Below are positions 16,588-25,411 of a stretch of 25,411 nucleotides of DNA, in pieces. Position numbers and translations under genes: made by a program. Position 1 is the first letter of the stretch. The number at the start of each line of letters is the position of its first letter. The DNA comes from Cryomorphaceae bacterium (lineage in GTDB: Bacteria > Bacteroidota > Bacteroidia > Flavobacteriales > Crocinitomicaceae), in the NCBI GenBank assembly GCA_021298235.1, contig JAJTDX010000025.1:1-25411 (forward strand), written 5' to 3'. The notes beneath the pieces are model-generated. The model made no database searches. It saw nothing but the letters and a program-made list of their open reading frames with translations, and was not told where the DNA came from.

Positions 16588-18840
16588 ATGAAGAAAAAAC
16601 TATTCATATGTTTTCTGATCATTTCCTTGCCGCTTGCTGCTCAGGATACTATTCAGGAAAAGAGTGCACAAGAAGGCAAAATAGGGTTAGTTGCCAAGAT
16701 TAAAGCAATTTTCGTTAAGAAAAGCCCCGAACAGAAAGGGGATGCAATGTATGAGCTGTACAACTACTCCAAGGCGATTTACTATTATGGTCAGTCAGAT
16801 ACACTTCATGTGGATGGACTACGGAGGTTTGCTGATTCATACGCAAAGATGGCGTATTATGACCAGTCGTTAAATACCTACAAATTGCTTGTGGAACGTG
16901 CTGATTGTACCCCAACAGACCTCTATCACTATGCGAACATGCTTAAAATGAATGGTTCCTACGATGAGGCGGATAGTTGGATGAAGAAGTATGCGGAGAA
17001 AGCCCCAAATGAAAAAAGAGCAATTGTGAATACTCGTTCTTTTGAAAAGTCAGCGTCACTTATGAAAGATCAAAAGATCTTTGAATTAACGAATTGTTTG
17101 ATGAATTCACCGATGCAGGAATTCGCAAGTGGGATGTATTTTGATCAACTTGTGTATTCAGCAAGTTCGCCGAGAAAAGGACCCGTGATCAAGGAGTATT
17201 TGTGGACCAGTGAAACTTTCCTTGATCTTTATCTTGCGGATATTGATGGTGATACGGTTCAGTCATTTAATGCGTTGGTTCCTTCGTTCAACAAGAAATA
17301 TCATGAGGGACCGGTAGCATTTTCCGGTGACTACAGTAAAATGTTTTTCACAGCAAATAATTACTCAGGAAAAAAAGCAAGCGACGGTCGCATTCATCTG
17401 CAGTTGTACTATGCAGAAAAAGACATTGATGGGAATTGGAGTGATGCTGTACCATTCAAATACAATAGTCCTGATTACTCAGTTGGTCACCCAACAATGT
17501 CAGTGGATGGAAAAACACTCTTTTTCTCAAGCAACATGCCAGGAGGATACGGAGGTTCTGATATCTACAAATGTACTTTGGTGGGTGATACTGCCTGGTC
17601 GACGCCAGTAAACCTTGGACCTGAGATCAATACGGAGGGTAACGAGATGTTTCCGAATTACATTGAAAAATCTGATTTGCTTTTGTTCACATCAGATGGA
17701 CATTACGGTTTGGGTGGTTTGGACATTTTTGTCGCATCTTTGAAAGTTCCTGACTATATTGTTCCGATGCATCTCGGAGCGCCATTGAATTCTTCAGCTG
17801 ACGATTTCGGATTGTTCTTGAATAGTAAGCAAAATTCAGGGTATGTTTCCTCAAACAGAAAGTCTGATGGGAAAGGAAGCGATGATATCTATTATGTGAA
17901 AATGCTGAAAGAACTTCCTAATCCTTGGAAGGAGATCAAAGGTGTGGCTAAGAACAATTTTGGACGAACACTTGCCAATACGAAGATTAATTTCAGGAAT
18001 GAAACCGGAGACTACGTTGACTCCACAGTTACCGATGCTAACGGGAAATATTCTATTAACCTTCCTGTAGGCATGAAATTTACAATGGACGTTTCAAAAC
18101 CGAGTTATCGTTCTGTTACAAATGTTCTATCTACGAATACTACAGACAATATTCTGACTCTTGACCCTACTCTTGATCACCGAGTAATCATCAAAGGAAA
18201 CGTGTCAAATGCGACCAAAAAAGAGTCTCTTTCTAGTGCAACGGTTGCACTTTACACCAAAGACATGAAATTCATTGACTCTGTGCGTACCAAAGAAGAT
18301 GGAACATATTTCTTCGATGTGTATGATAAAAAGGATTTTGTGGTGATAACATCGAAGAACAATTTCTTTGCAGATACCAATCAAGTGTCTTCTGAGGAAA
18401 TTAACGACGTGATTGAAAACGATATGGCGATGGCTCAAATTCTTCCTGATGGCGTGTATTCAGTTGAAGATGAAATGTTCCTGCGTGTCAGAACCATCTA
18501 TTATGACTGGAACAGCTCGAATCTTAGGGCGGACAAATCGGTTCTTGATGAAGTGATAAAAATCCTGAATGATTTCCCTAACTTGAAGATCGAGTTAGGG
18601 TCCCATACAGACTGTAGGGGATCGAAGGCATACAATCAACGATTGTCTGATGCCCGTGCACGTGCCTCTGCCGGCTACATTAAAGCACGTATTTCTGATG
18701 CTCAAAGGATAAAATCTAAGGGCTATGGAGAAACGAAACTTGTGAATGATTGTGAGTGTGAGGGAACCCGAATCGTGCCTTGCTCAGAGGAAGATCACCA
18801 AATGAACAGACGAACTGAGTTCAAGATCATTGCACAATAA
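16588..18840 (+). CDS. PorE-like TPR / PD40 / regulatory-domain / OmpA protein
   Basis: This is a 750-residue envelope protein with a signal peptide (about 1-18, ending PLAAQ). Residues about 45-160 are TPR-like helices (DAMYELYNYSKAIYYYGQSD, ADSYAKMAYYDQSLNTYKLL). About 165-440 form a PD40-type beta-propeller with repeats such as HPTMSVDGKTLFFSSN, GGYGGSDIYKC and LLLFTSDGHYGLGGLDIFVAS. A carboxypeptidase-regulatory-like domain follows (about 450-530, with VTDANGKYSINLPVG), and then a second related segment. Residues about 635-750 are an OmpA peptidoglycan-binding domain (GSHTDCRGSKAYNQRLSDAR, and NRRTEFKI at the end). This order is that of PorE, which ties the type IX machinery to peptidoglycan. 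Whether this is the core PorE or a cargo-specific paralogue is open; its place after the PorP/SprF gene favours a paralogue. Its stop overlaps prmC by one base (TAATG). Confidence 0.92.
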   Translation: MKKKLFICFLIISLPLAAQDTIQEKSAQEGKIGLVAKIKAIFVKKSPEQKGDAMYELYNYSKAIYYYGQSDTLHVDGLRRFADSYAKMAYYDQSLNTYKLLVERADCTPTDLYHYANMLKMNGSYDEADSWMKKYAEKAPNEKRAIVNTRSFEKSASLMKDQKIFELTNCLMNSPMQEFASGMYFDQLVYSASSPRKGPVIKEYLWTSETFLDLYLADIDGDTVQSFNALVPSFNKKYHEGPVAFSGDYSKMFFTANNYSGKKASDGRIHLQLYYAEKDIDGNWSDAVPFKYNSPDYSVGHPTMSVDGKTLFFSSNMPGGYGGSDIYKCTLVGDTAWSTPVNLGPEINTEGNEMFPNYIEKSDLLLFTSDGHYGLGGLDIFVASLKVPDYIVPMHLGAPLNSSADDFGLFLNSKQNSGYVSSNRKSDGKGSDDIYYVKMLKELPNPWKEIKGVAKNNFGRTLANTKINFRNETGDYVDSTVTDANGKYSINLPVGMKFTMDVSKPSYRSVTNVLSTNTTDNILTLDPTLDHRVIIKGNVSNATKKESLSSATVALYTKDMKFIDSVRTKEDGTYFFDVYDKKDFVVITSKNNFFADTNQVSSEEINDVIENDMAMAQILPDGVYSVEDEMFLRVRTIYYDWNSSNLRADKSVLDEVIKILNDFPNLKIELGSHTDCRGSKAYNQRLSDARARASAGYIKARISDAQRIKSKGYGETKLVNDCECEGTRIVPCSEEDHQMNRRTEFKIIAQ

Positions 18841-19715
18841 TGTTTGTTCAGCGGAACACTGTTAAGGCCATCAAAGCCTATTTTAACGACCGCTTAAAAG
18901 AGAAATTTTCGAAAAATGAATTAAAATTAATAGTCCGAGACTGTGTTTGTAGCAGGCTCGGACTTTCTTTTTCTGACTACCTTCTCGGGGATGATTTACG
19001 TTTGTCAGAGTCAGACCTATTGTATTTCCGAGATGTAGTTCAAAGAATTCAACGTGGTGAACCTTTTCAATATATACTGGGAACGGTACATTTTGCAGGG
19101 CATGATCTCAAGATTGATCGCCGGGCACTCATACCGAGACCGGAAACAGAAGAGCTAGTGGATTGGATTGGAACTACTGCTGAATCTGGCAGCGATGAAT
19201 TAGTGTTGGATTTATGTTCTGGATCAGGTTGCATTGCGTTTGGAGTCGAACCATTCTTTCCTAAAGCACAGGTTATTGGTGTAGAATTATCTGATGATGC
19301 ACAGAGTCTGTTTTTAGAGAATAAAACACTTTTGAATTCAAAAGTAAGCTTAATGAAAGGGGATGTTTTGTCGGAAAATTTCTGGAATAATATATTGCCT
19401 GAGTCAGTGCAGCTGATTGTTTCCAATCCACCTTATGTGAAGTATTCTGAAGCAAATGAAATGAAAAAGCACGTACTTGATTACGAGCCACATATAGCAT
19501 TGTTTGTTGAGGACGACGATCCGTTGATTTTTTATAGAAGAATTTTAAAAAATGGAATTGAAAAGTTGATTTCAGGTGGAAGGATCTTCTTTGAAATCAA
19601 CCCATTGTTTTCTGATGTTCTTGTTGAACAAATGAAGTTGGCGAACCTTGTTAACATTACATTGAGGAAAGATTTACAAGGTGTAGACCGAATGTTGATG
19701 GGACAAAAGCCGTAA
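18840..19715 (+). CDS. prmC: Release factor glutamine N5-methyltransferase
   Basis: PrmC (HemK) methylates the GGQ glutamine of peptide-chain release factors using SAM, improving termination. The 291-residue protein has the N-terminal helical domain with EPFQYILGTVHFAGHDLKID (about residues 74-93), then RRALIPRPETEELVDW. The SAM-binding core follows: VLDLCSGSGCIAFGV (about 122-136), an acidic residue in IGVELS and the signature LIVSNPPYV (about 194-202). The NPPY motif confirms an amide/amine methyltransferase. Length is normal. The ATG at 18840 shares its first base with the stop of the previous gene, so the housekeeping run may begin under read-through from the surface module. Confidence 0.95.
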   Translation: MFVQRNTVKAIKAYFNDRLKEKFSKNELKLIVRDCVCSRLGLSFSDYLLGDDLRLSESDLLYFRDVVQRIQRGEPFQYILGTVHFAGHDLKIDRRALIPRPETEELVDWIGTTAESGSDELVLDLCSGSGCIAFGVEPFFPKAQVIGVELSDDAQSLFLENKTLLNSKVSLMKGDVLSENFWNNILPESVQLIVSNPPYVKYSEANEMKKHVLDYEPHIALFVEDDDPLIFYRRILKNGIEKLISGGRIFFEINPLFSDVLVEQMKLANLVNITLRKDLQGVDRMLMGQKP

Positions 19716-21737
<2,022 letters not shown>

Positions 21738-21739
21738 AA

Positions 21740-22213
21740 GTGACAGAACAAACATCCATATGGAGCCGAATCAATAGACTGTTGATCGTGCTGCCCTACA
21801 ACGAGGAGCTACAGTATTTTGAATACCTGAAGGCTCTCGATGAAATCCTCAATGAAAGTAGTGTGAGAGATCTGAAAATTATCGTTCCCCTTCCAAAAGA
21901 GGTTAAAAAGGAAATTCTGCCAACACATCGTTTGATCCATTATTTTTCTCCAAAGGACATTTCTTTTTTCGGGAAACTCAGAGACGAAGAAATGGAGCGA
22001 ATAATTGTTCAGCCCTACGATGCCTTGGTGTGGCTTTTAACGGATGATAAAAAGTTATTTAAATTAATGAGGGACATACATGCTCCACTCAAGGTGGGTG
22101 TCAATATTAAAAACGACTTCTTTTCTCTTCATGTCGAGAGTAAAAGTGATAAACCTGGTGAAATAATCCGCTTTACAGTACAAACGTTAGATAAAATTTC
22201 AGGTGATGAATAA
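21740..22213 (+). CDS. Conserved protein of unknown function between ligA and dapA
   Basis: This is a 157-residue soluble protein with alternating strands and helices: RLLIVLPYNEELQYFEYL, DLKIIVPLPKEVKKEIL, IIVQPYDALVWLL and KVGVNIKNDFFSLHV. It looks like the small Bacteroidota family (I believe DUF6913) of proteins with a LKVGVN-x-x-x-x-x-FF-x-L-H-x block near the C-terminus, often found in this neighbourhood; the family name is from memory and not checked. No catalytic motif is visible. The start is GTG at 21740, since there is no in-frame ATG in the first part. It begins 2 bases after the ligA stop and overlaps dapA by 8 bases, so it is translated within the same operon. Confidence 0.85.
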   Translation: MTEQTSIWSRINRLLIVLPYNEELQYFEYLKALDEILNESSVRDLKIIVPLPKEVKKEILPTHRLIHYFSPKDISFFGKLRDEEMERIIVQPYDALVWLLTDDKKLFKLMRDIHAPLKVGVNIKNDFFSLHVESKSDKPGEIIRFTVQTLDKISGDE

Positions 22214-23087
22214 TCCTTTCAAAGGCTCTGGTGTGGCCTTGGTAACACCATTTAATTCGGATAATTCAATCGATTTTGAAGCTTTGAAAAAACTGGTTCG
22301 TCTTCAGATTGAAGGAGGGACAGACTTTTTAGTGGTGCAGGGTACAACCGGAGAGTCTCCTGCCTTGACATCTGACGAAAAAAGTCGGGTTCTGGATGTT
22401 GTCTTGGAGGTGAATCAAGGTCGACTAAAAGTGGTTTTCGGAGTAGGGGGGAATAATACCTTGGCAGTTGGTGAACAATTGAAGAAACTGAATGCTGAAA
22501 TTGATGGGATCTTATCAGTGTCGCCTTACTACAATAAACCGACTCAAAATGGTATTAAGGCACATTACAAACATTTAGCTGAGTGTACAGACCTGCCCAT
22601 TATTCTATACAATGTACCCGGTAGAACGGGTTCAAATGTAACTGCTGAAACGACACTTGAGTTGAGCAGTATTCCAAATATTGTAGCGATGAAAGAAGCT
22701 TCCGGAAACATGGAGCAGATTATGGAAATTATTCGATGTCGTCCTGAGGGATTCGGTGTTCTTTCCGGAGATGATGCGCTCACCATGCCTCTTATTGCTG
22801 CAGGTGCTGATGGTGTGATATCCGTTGTTGCCAATGCGTTTCCTGAAAAATTCTCCCGAATGGTCAAGAGCTCAATGAATGGTGATCTCGCGATTGCACG
22901 CAAAGAGCACTATGATTTACTTCCGGTAACCAAAATGTTTTTCGAAGAGGGAAATCCTGGAGGAGTGAAAGTGGCTTTGAATAAAAGAGGAGTCATGGCT
23001 GAACATATGCGGTTGCCTCTTTATCCTGTTTCAAATGGCCTCCGTGAGCGTATATATTCAGAAACAGAACGTTTGTTGAATTTGTAA
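22206..23087 (+). CDS. dapA: 4-hydroxy-tetrahydrodipicolinate synthase
   Basis: DapA joins pyruvate and aspartate semialdehyde, the first committed step towards lysine and diaminopimelate, and so towards peptidoglycan. The 293-residue TIM-barrel protein carries the expected active site: VVQGTTGESPAL (about residues 43-54), Tyr108/Tyr109 in SVSPYYNKPTQ, Tyr135 in LYNVPGRTG and the Schiff-base Lys163 in VAMKEASG, with GVISVVAN later. I use ATG 22206; the GTG one codon earlier is less likely. It overlaps the preceding unknown gene by 8 bases and is followed after 3 bases by the DHH phosphoesterase gene. Confidence 0.96.
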   Translation: MNNPFKGSGVALVTPFNSDNSIDFEALKKLVRLQIEGGTDFLVVQGTTGESPALTSDEKSRVLDVVLEVNQGRLKVVFGVGGNNTLAVGEQLKKLNAEIDGILSVSPYYNKPTQNGIKAHYKHLAECTDLPIILYNVPGRTGSNVTAETTLELSSIPNIVAMKEASGNMEQIMEIIRCRPEGFGVLSGDDALTMPLIAAGADGVISVVANAFPEKFSRMVKSSMNGDLAIARKEHYDLLPVTKMFFEEGNPGGVKVALNKRGVMAEHMRLPLYPVSNGLRERIYSETERLLNL

Positions 23088-23090
23088 AAG

Positions 23091-24092
23091 ATGGATGTAT
23101 TTCAAAGAATTGCTCAAGCTATTCAGTCGGCACAGAAGATTGTAATTACCTCGCACAAAGGTCCGGATGGTGATTCTGTAGGTTGTTCGCTCGGACTCTA
23201 TCATTTTTTAAAGAAAGTTGATAAGGAAGTAACGGTCTGTCACCCGGACAGGGCGCCTGAATTTTTGCAGTGGGTTCCTGGATACGATTCAGTATTATTT
23301 TTTGATGAAATGACTGAACTAGTCACAGCACATTTAATAGAGGCAGATCTGATTTTTGTGTTGGACTATAATTCCCCTGAAAGGGTAGGGTTAGAAATGC
23401 AACATGTTCTCATCAATTCATCTGCAACGAAGATAATGATCGACCATCATCCACATCCGGCAGATTTTTGTTATATAATGTTTTCGGATTCCTCCTTTTG
23501 CTCAACTTCACAGATGATTTATGAGGTGATCGACCGATCAGTCAATAGGTCTTTGCTTGATGCAACCATCGGTACGCCATTATATTTGGGGATTATGACC
23601 GATACTGGTTCTTTTCGATTTCCGTCTGTCACGCCTCGAACACATGAAGTGCTGGCTGAACTGATGAAAAATGGAGTGGTGCACAGCGATATTCATGAAA
23701 AAATATACGATTCAAATACACTTGAGCGACTTCAGTTGCGAGGATATGCCATCGCGGAAAAGTTTGAGCGCATCAACGATTATCCTGTGGCAATTATCTC
23801 ATTGAACGTAGCGGAATTGACACGATTCCATTACAAAAAAGGAGATACGGAAGGCTTAGTTAATTCAGCACTATCTGTCGAGGGTATCAAAGCAGCTGCA
23901 TTTTTTCTTGAAAGGGAAAATGAAATTAAAATCTCATTCCGTTCCAAAGGCGATTATTTTGTAAATGAACTTGCAATGAATGAGTTTTCAGGAGGGGGGC
24001 ACAAATATGCTGCCGGTGGTGTTTCGACCGATACCTTGGAAAATACACTTTCGAAGTTTCGTTCACTGGTTTCAAAGTATTTTTCGAGATGA
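23091..24092 (+). CDS. nrnA: DHH family phosphoesterase, NrnA-like (oligoribonuclease / pAp phosphatase)
   Basis: The 333-residue cytoplasmic enzyme shows the DHH domain, with SHKGPDGDSVGCSLGL (about residues 20-35), an acidic metal ligand in FVLDYN, the DHH motif itself in IMIDHHPHP (about 116-124) and a further Asp in GIMTDTGSFRF. The C-terminal DHHA1 domain ends with the glycine-rich NEFSGGGHKYAAGG substrate-binding motif. NrnA-type enzymes degrade very short RNAs and dephosphorylate pAp, the by-product of sulfate assimilation; which activity dominates here cannot be seen. It sits 3 bases after dapA and overlaps the next lipoprotein gene by ATGA. Confidence 0.93.
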   Translation: MDVFQRIAQAIQSAQKIVITSHKGPDGDSVGCSLGLYHFLKKVDKEVTVCHPDRAPEFLQWVPGYDSVLFFDEMTELVTAHLIEADLIFVLDYNSPERVGLEMQHVLINSSATKIMIDHHPHPADFCYIMFSDSSFCSTSQMIYEVIDRSVNRSLLDATIGTPLYLGIMTDTGSFRFPSVTPRTHEVLAELMKNGVVHSDIHEKIYDSNTLERLQLRGYAIAEKFERINDYPVAIISLNVAELTRFHYKKGDTEGLVNSALSVEGIKAAAFFLERENEIKISFRSKGDYFVNELAMNEFSGGGHKYAAGGVSTDTLENTLSKFRSLVSKYFSR

Positions 24093-24601
24093 ACCGTATT
24101 CTATTTAGTTGTTTAATTTTTTTATCGGCATGCAGCGGTGCGGATGAACAACCAAAAAAAACGGATTGGAGCAAGAAGAAATCAACAGAACTTAATCGTG
24201 AGCTTGCCATCCGTCAGGAAATGCAGATCAAAATGTTTTTGGAACAACATTCGGGTTGGCAAATGAAAGAAACCGGCACAGGATTGAGATACTGGATCTA
24301 TAAAGATGGTGTAGGAGACAGCGCTGTTGTGGGAATGCATGCGAGAGTTGAAACAGAAATCACGTTGCTCGATGGTACATCCTGTTACAAAACAGCATCA
24401 GATGAATACGATGAGTTTGTGATCGATCGAAGTGATGTGGAGAGTGGCGTTCAGGAAGGGATTAAAAAAATGAGGGTGGGCGACAAAGCAAAATTGATTA
24501 TCCCGAGTCATCTTGCGCATGGATTGATTGGAGATCTGGATAAAATTCCTCCTTTGGCTGTATTGGTCGTTGATATTTCTTTAATTGAGCTCGTGCCATG
24601 A
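24089..24601 (+). CDS. FKBP-like lipoprotein, GldI-type candidate
   Basis: The 170-residue product has a lipoprotein signal (lipobox ending at Cys15, FLSAC) and then, after about 55 charged residues, one FKBP-type domain (about residues 78-170): MHARVETEITLLDGTSCYKT, then VQEGIKKMRVGDKAKLIIPS, then IPPLAVLVVDISLIELV. Usual catalytic aromatics are replaced: the FD pair of GTxFDSS reads YK, the Trp position after the I-x-G turn is Val, and the Tyr of LAYG is His. It may therefore be a chaperone-like, catalytically weak FKBP. The layout, with a DHH phosphoesterase directly upstream and a second FKBP downstream, resembles what I recall for GldI, the gliding-motility FKBP lipoprotein of flavobacteria; orthology is inferred. 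ATGA overlaps occur at both ends. Confidence 0.85.
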   Translation: MNRILFSCLIFLSACSGADEQPKKTDWSKKKSTELNRELAIRQEMQIKMFLEQHSGWQMKETGTGLRYWIYKDGVGDSAVVGMHARVETEITLLDGTSCYKTASDEYDEFVIDRSDVESGVQEGIKKMRVGDKAKLIIPSHLAHGLIGDLDKIPPLAVLVVDISLIELVP

Positions 24602-25411
24602 AACTGAATCTACTCTATTTCACCATTTTATTTCTGGTGTGTGTTGCATGCACTGGTTCACAAACTTCATCTAAAGGAGATGAAAGCCATACTACAAGAA
24701 AGCCTAATAAGGAAAAGCCCGTTATTGAAAAAAAGAATTATACCGGAGGACTTCAGATTGAATGGTTCTCAAAGCAAAACGGTCCCTTGCTGCAGGATGG
24801 AGACTTGGTGGATATTCGTTACGAAGTGCGTCTGAAAAACGGTAAAATTGTGGATGGAAATAAGCTCGCCCATAAAAATTCACTTCCATTTCTTGTCGGA
24901 TTTAAAATGCAGACTCCGGGTTGGGATATTGCATTACGTGAATTGCATGTTGGTGATTCAGCTAGAATTATAATACCCAGTAAATTAGCAAGAGGAGACA
25001 AAGGGGTTAAAGGCTTGATTCCTCCGAATTCTGACAATATTCTGTTTATTAAGGTTTTAAAATTTATAAATCCAACCAGAACAGTGGATGGAACACGTGT
25101 ATGGTTACTTGAAGAGAACAAGTCAAATAAGCTTAAATTCAGTGATAAACAAACAATATTTTTGCATGCAATGGGAAGTACGCCAACTTCTAGTGAATTT
25201 GTCAATACTTTTCGTTTGGGACAACCTTTTAGCTTCCGGTTGGCAGATCATGGATTGGTGCCTGGATTGAAAAAAGCGTTAATTAATTCTAAAAAGTTTG
25301 ATCGCCTCTTCATTGTTGTTCCACCCGAAGAGGCTTATGGTAGTAAAGGATATCTGGATATGGTCAAACCAAACGAAACGGTTTTCTACAATGTCTTGGT
25401 TTTGGATGTTG
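24598..25411 (+). CDS. Lipoprotein with two FKBP-like domains (3' end outside window)
   Basis: The frame opens at ATG 24598, overlapping the previous TGA as ATGA, and stays open for 271 codons to the window edge. A hydrophobic start ending LFLVCVAC (Cys18) suggests a lipoprotein, although Cys at the -3 position is unusual. After a polar spacer there are two FKBP-type domains. Domain 1 (about residues 68-157) reads GDLVDIRYEVRLKNGKIVDG, then TPGWDIALRELHVGDSARII, then IPPNSDNILFIKVLKF and keeps the core Trp. Domain 2 (about 180 to the edge) has GLVPGLKKAL, VVPPEEAYGSKG and NETVFYNVLVLDV, with the AYG Tyr kept but Leu at the Trp position. The pair probably helps fold or hold exported proteins in the periplasm, and by context perhaps those of gliding or type IX secretion. 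Confidence 0.88.
   Translation, partial: MKLNLLYFTILFLVCVACTGSQTSSKGDESHTTRKPNKEKPVIEKKNYTGGLQIEWFSKQNGPLLQDGDLVDIRYEVRLKNGKIVDGNKLAHKNSLPFLVGFKMQTPGWDIALRELHVGDSARIIIPSKLARGDKGVKGLIPPNSDNILFIKVLKFINPTRTVDGTRVWLLEENKSNKLKFSDKQTIFLHAMGSTPTSSEFVNTFRLGQPFSFRLADHGLVPGLKKALINSKKFDRLFIVVPPEEAYGSKGYLDMVKPNETVFYNVLVLDV

Noticed and set aside
24641..24835. 64-codon plus-strand frame at the right end
   Set aside because: It is out of frame with the longer lipoprotein frame opening at 24598, which has a signal peptide, two FKBP-like domains and an ATGA junction.

Overview
The window looks like a stretch of a Bacteroidota chromosome. The evidence is protein families typical of that phylum: a type III glutamine synthetase, a DUF4301 protein, a giant HYR-repeat protein ending in a gliding-motility-type (type B) type IX secretion sorting domain, a PorP/SprF protein, and a PorE-like OmpA protein. 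Promoter-like boxes also fit the Bacteroidota pattern TTTG-N19-TAnnTTTG. A marine or freshwater Flavobacteriales-like relative is plausible, but genus cannot be read from this sequence. Composition is moderately AT-rich throughout and I see no sign of a recent island. I saw no rRNA, tRNA, insertion sequence or CRISPR array.

Left part (1-4263, plus strand): the 3' end of glutamine synthetase III, a clear rho-independent terminator, then a NarL/LuxR-type response regulator broken by a frameshift between its receiver and HTH domains. Next comes a compact three-gene unit: an unrecognised lipoprotein, an ECF-type sigma factor overlapping it by ATGA, and a single-pass membrane protein that is probably its anti-sigma partner. 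The last two lie in the same reading frame, separated only by one TAG codon, and the second has no nearby ATG.

Middle (4260-8939): a minus-strand methyltransferase that meets the membrane-protein gene stop-on-stop, a divergent DUF4301 gene, a minus-strand DUF58 protein, an outer-membrane barrel protein and a GNAT acetyltransferase. The DUF58 and barrel genes are divergent, each with a promoter-like box only 3-4 bases from its ATG. A 320-bp AT-rich gap follows.

Surface module (8940-18840): a 2,221-residue secreted protein with about 21 HYR-type units, two short C-D repeats and a type B sorting domain, followed by a PorP/SprF-like outer-membrane protein and a TPR/PD40/regulatory/OmpA protein with PorE architecture. 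This is a cargo-plus-attachment set for type IX secretion: the large protein would be exported and held on the cell surface, with the PorP/SprF partner and the OmpA protein acting in its delivery or anchoring.

Right part (18840-25411, plus strand): a tightly packed run of housekeeping genes, prmC, ligA, a conserved protein of unknown function, dapA, a DHH phosphoesterase (NrnA type) and two FKBP-like lipoproteins. The first lipoprotein resembles GldI. The second has two FKBP-like domains and runs off the window. Spacings are -8 to +9 bases, so this is very probably one transcription unit.
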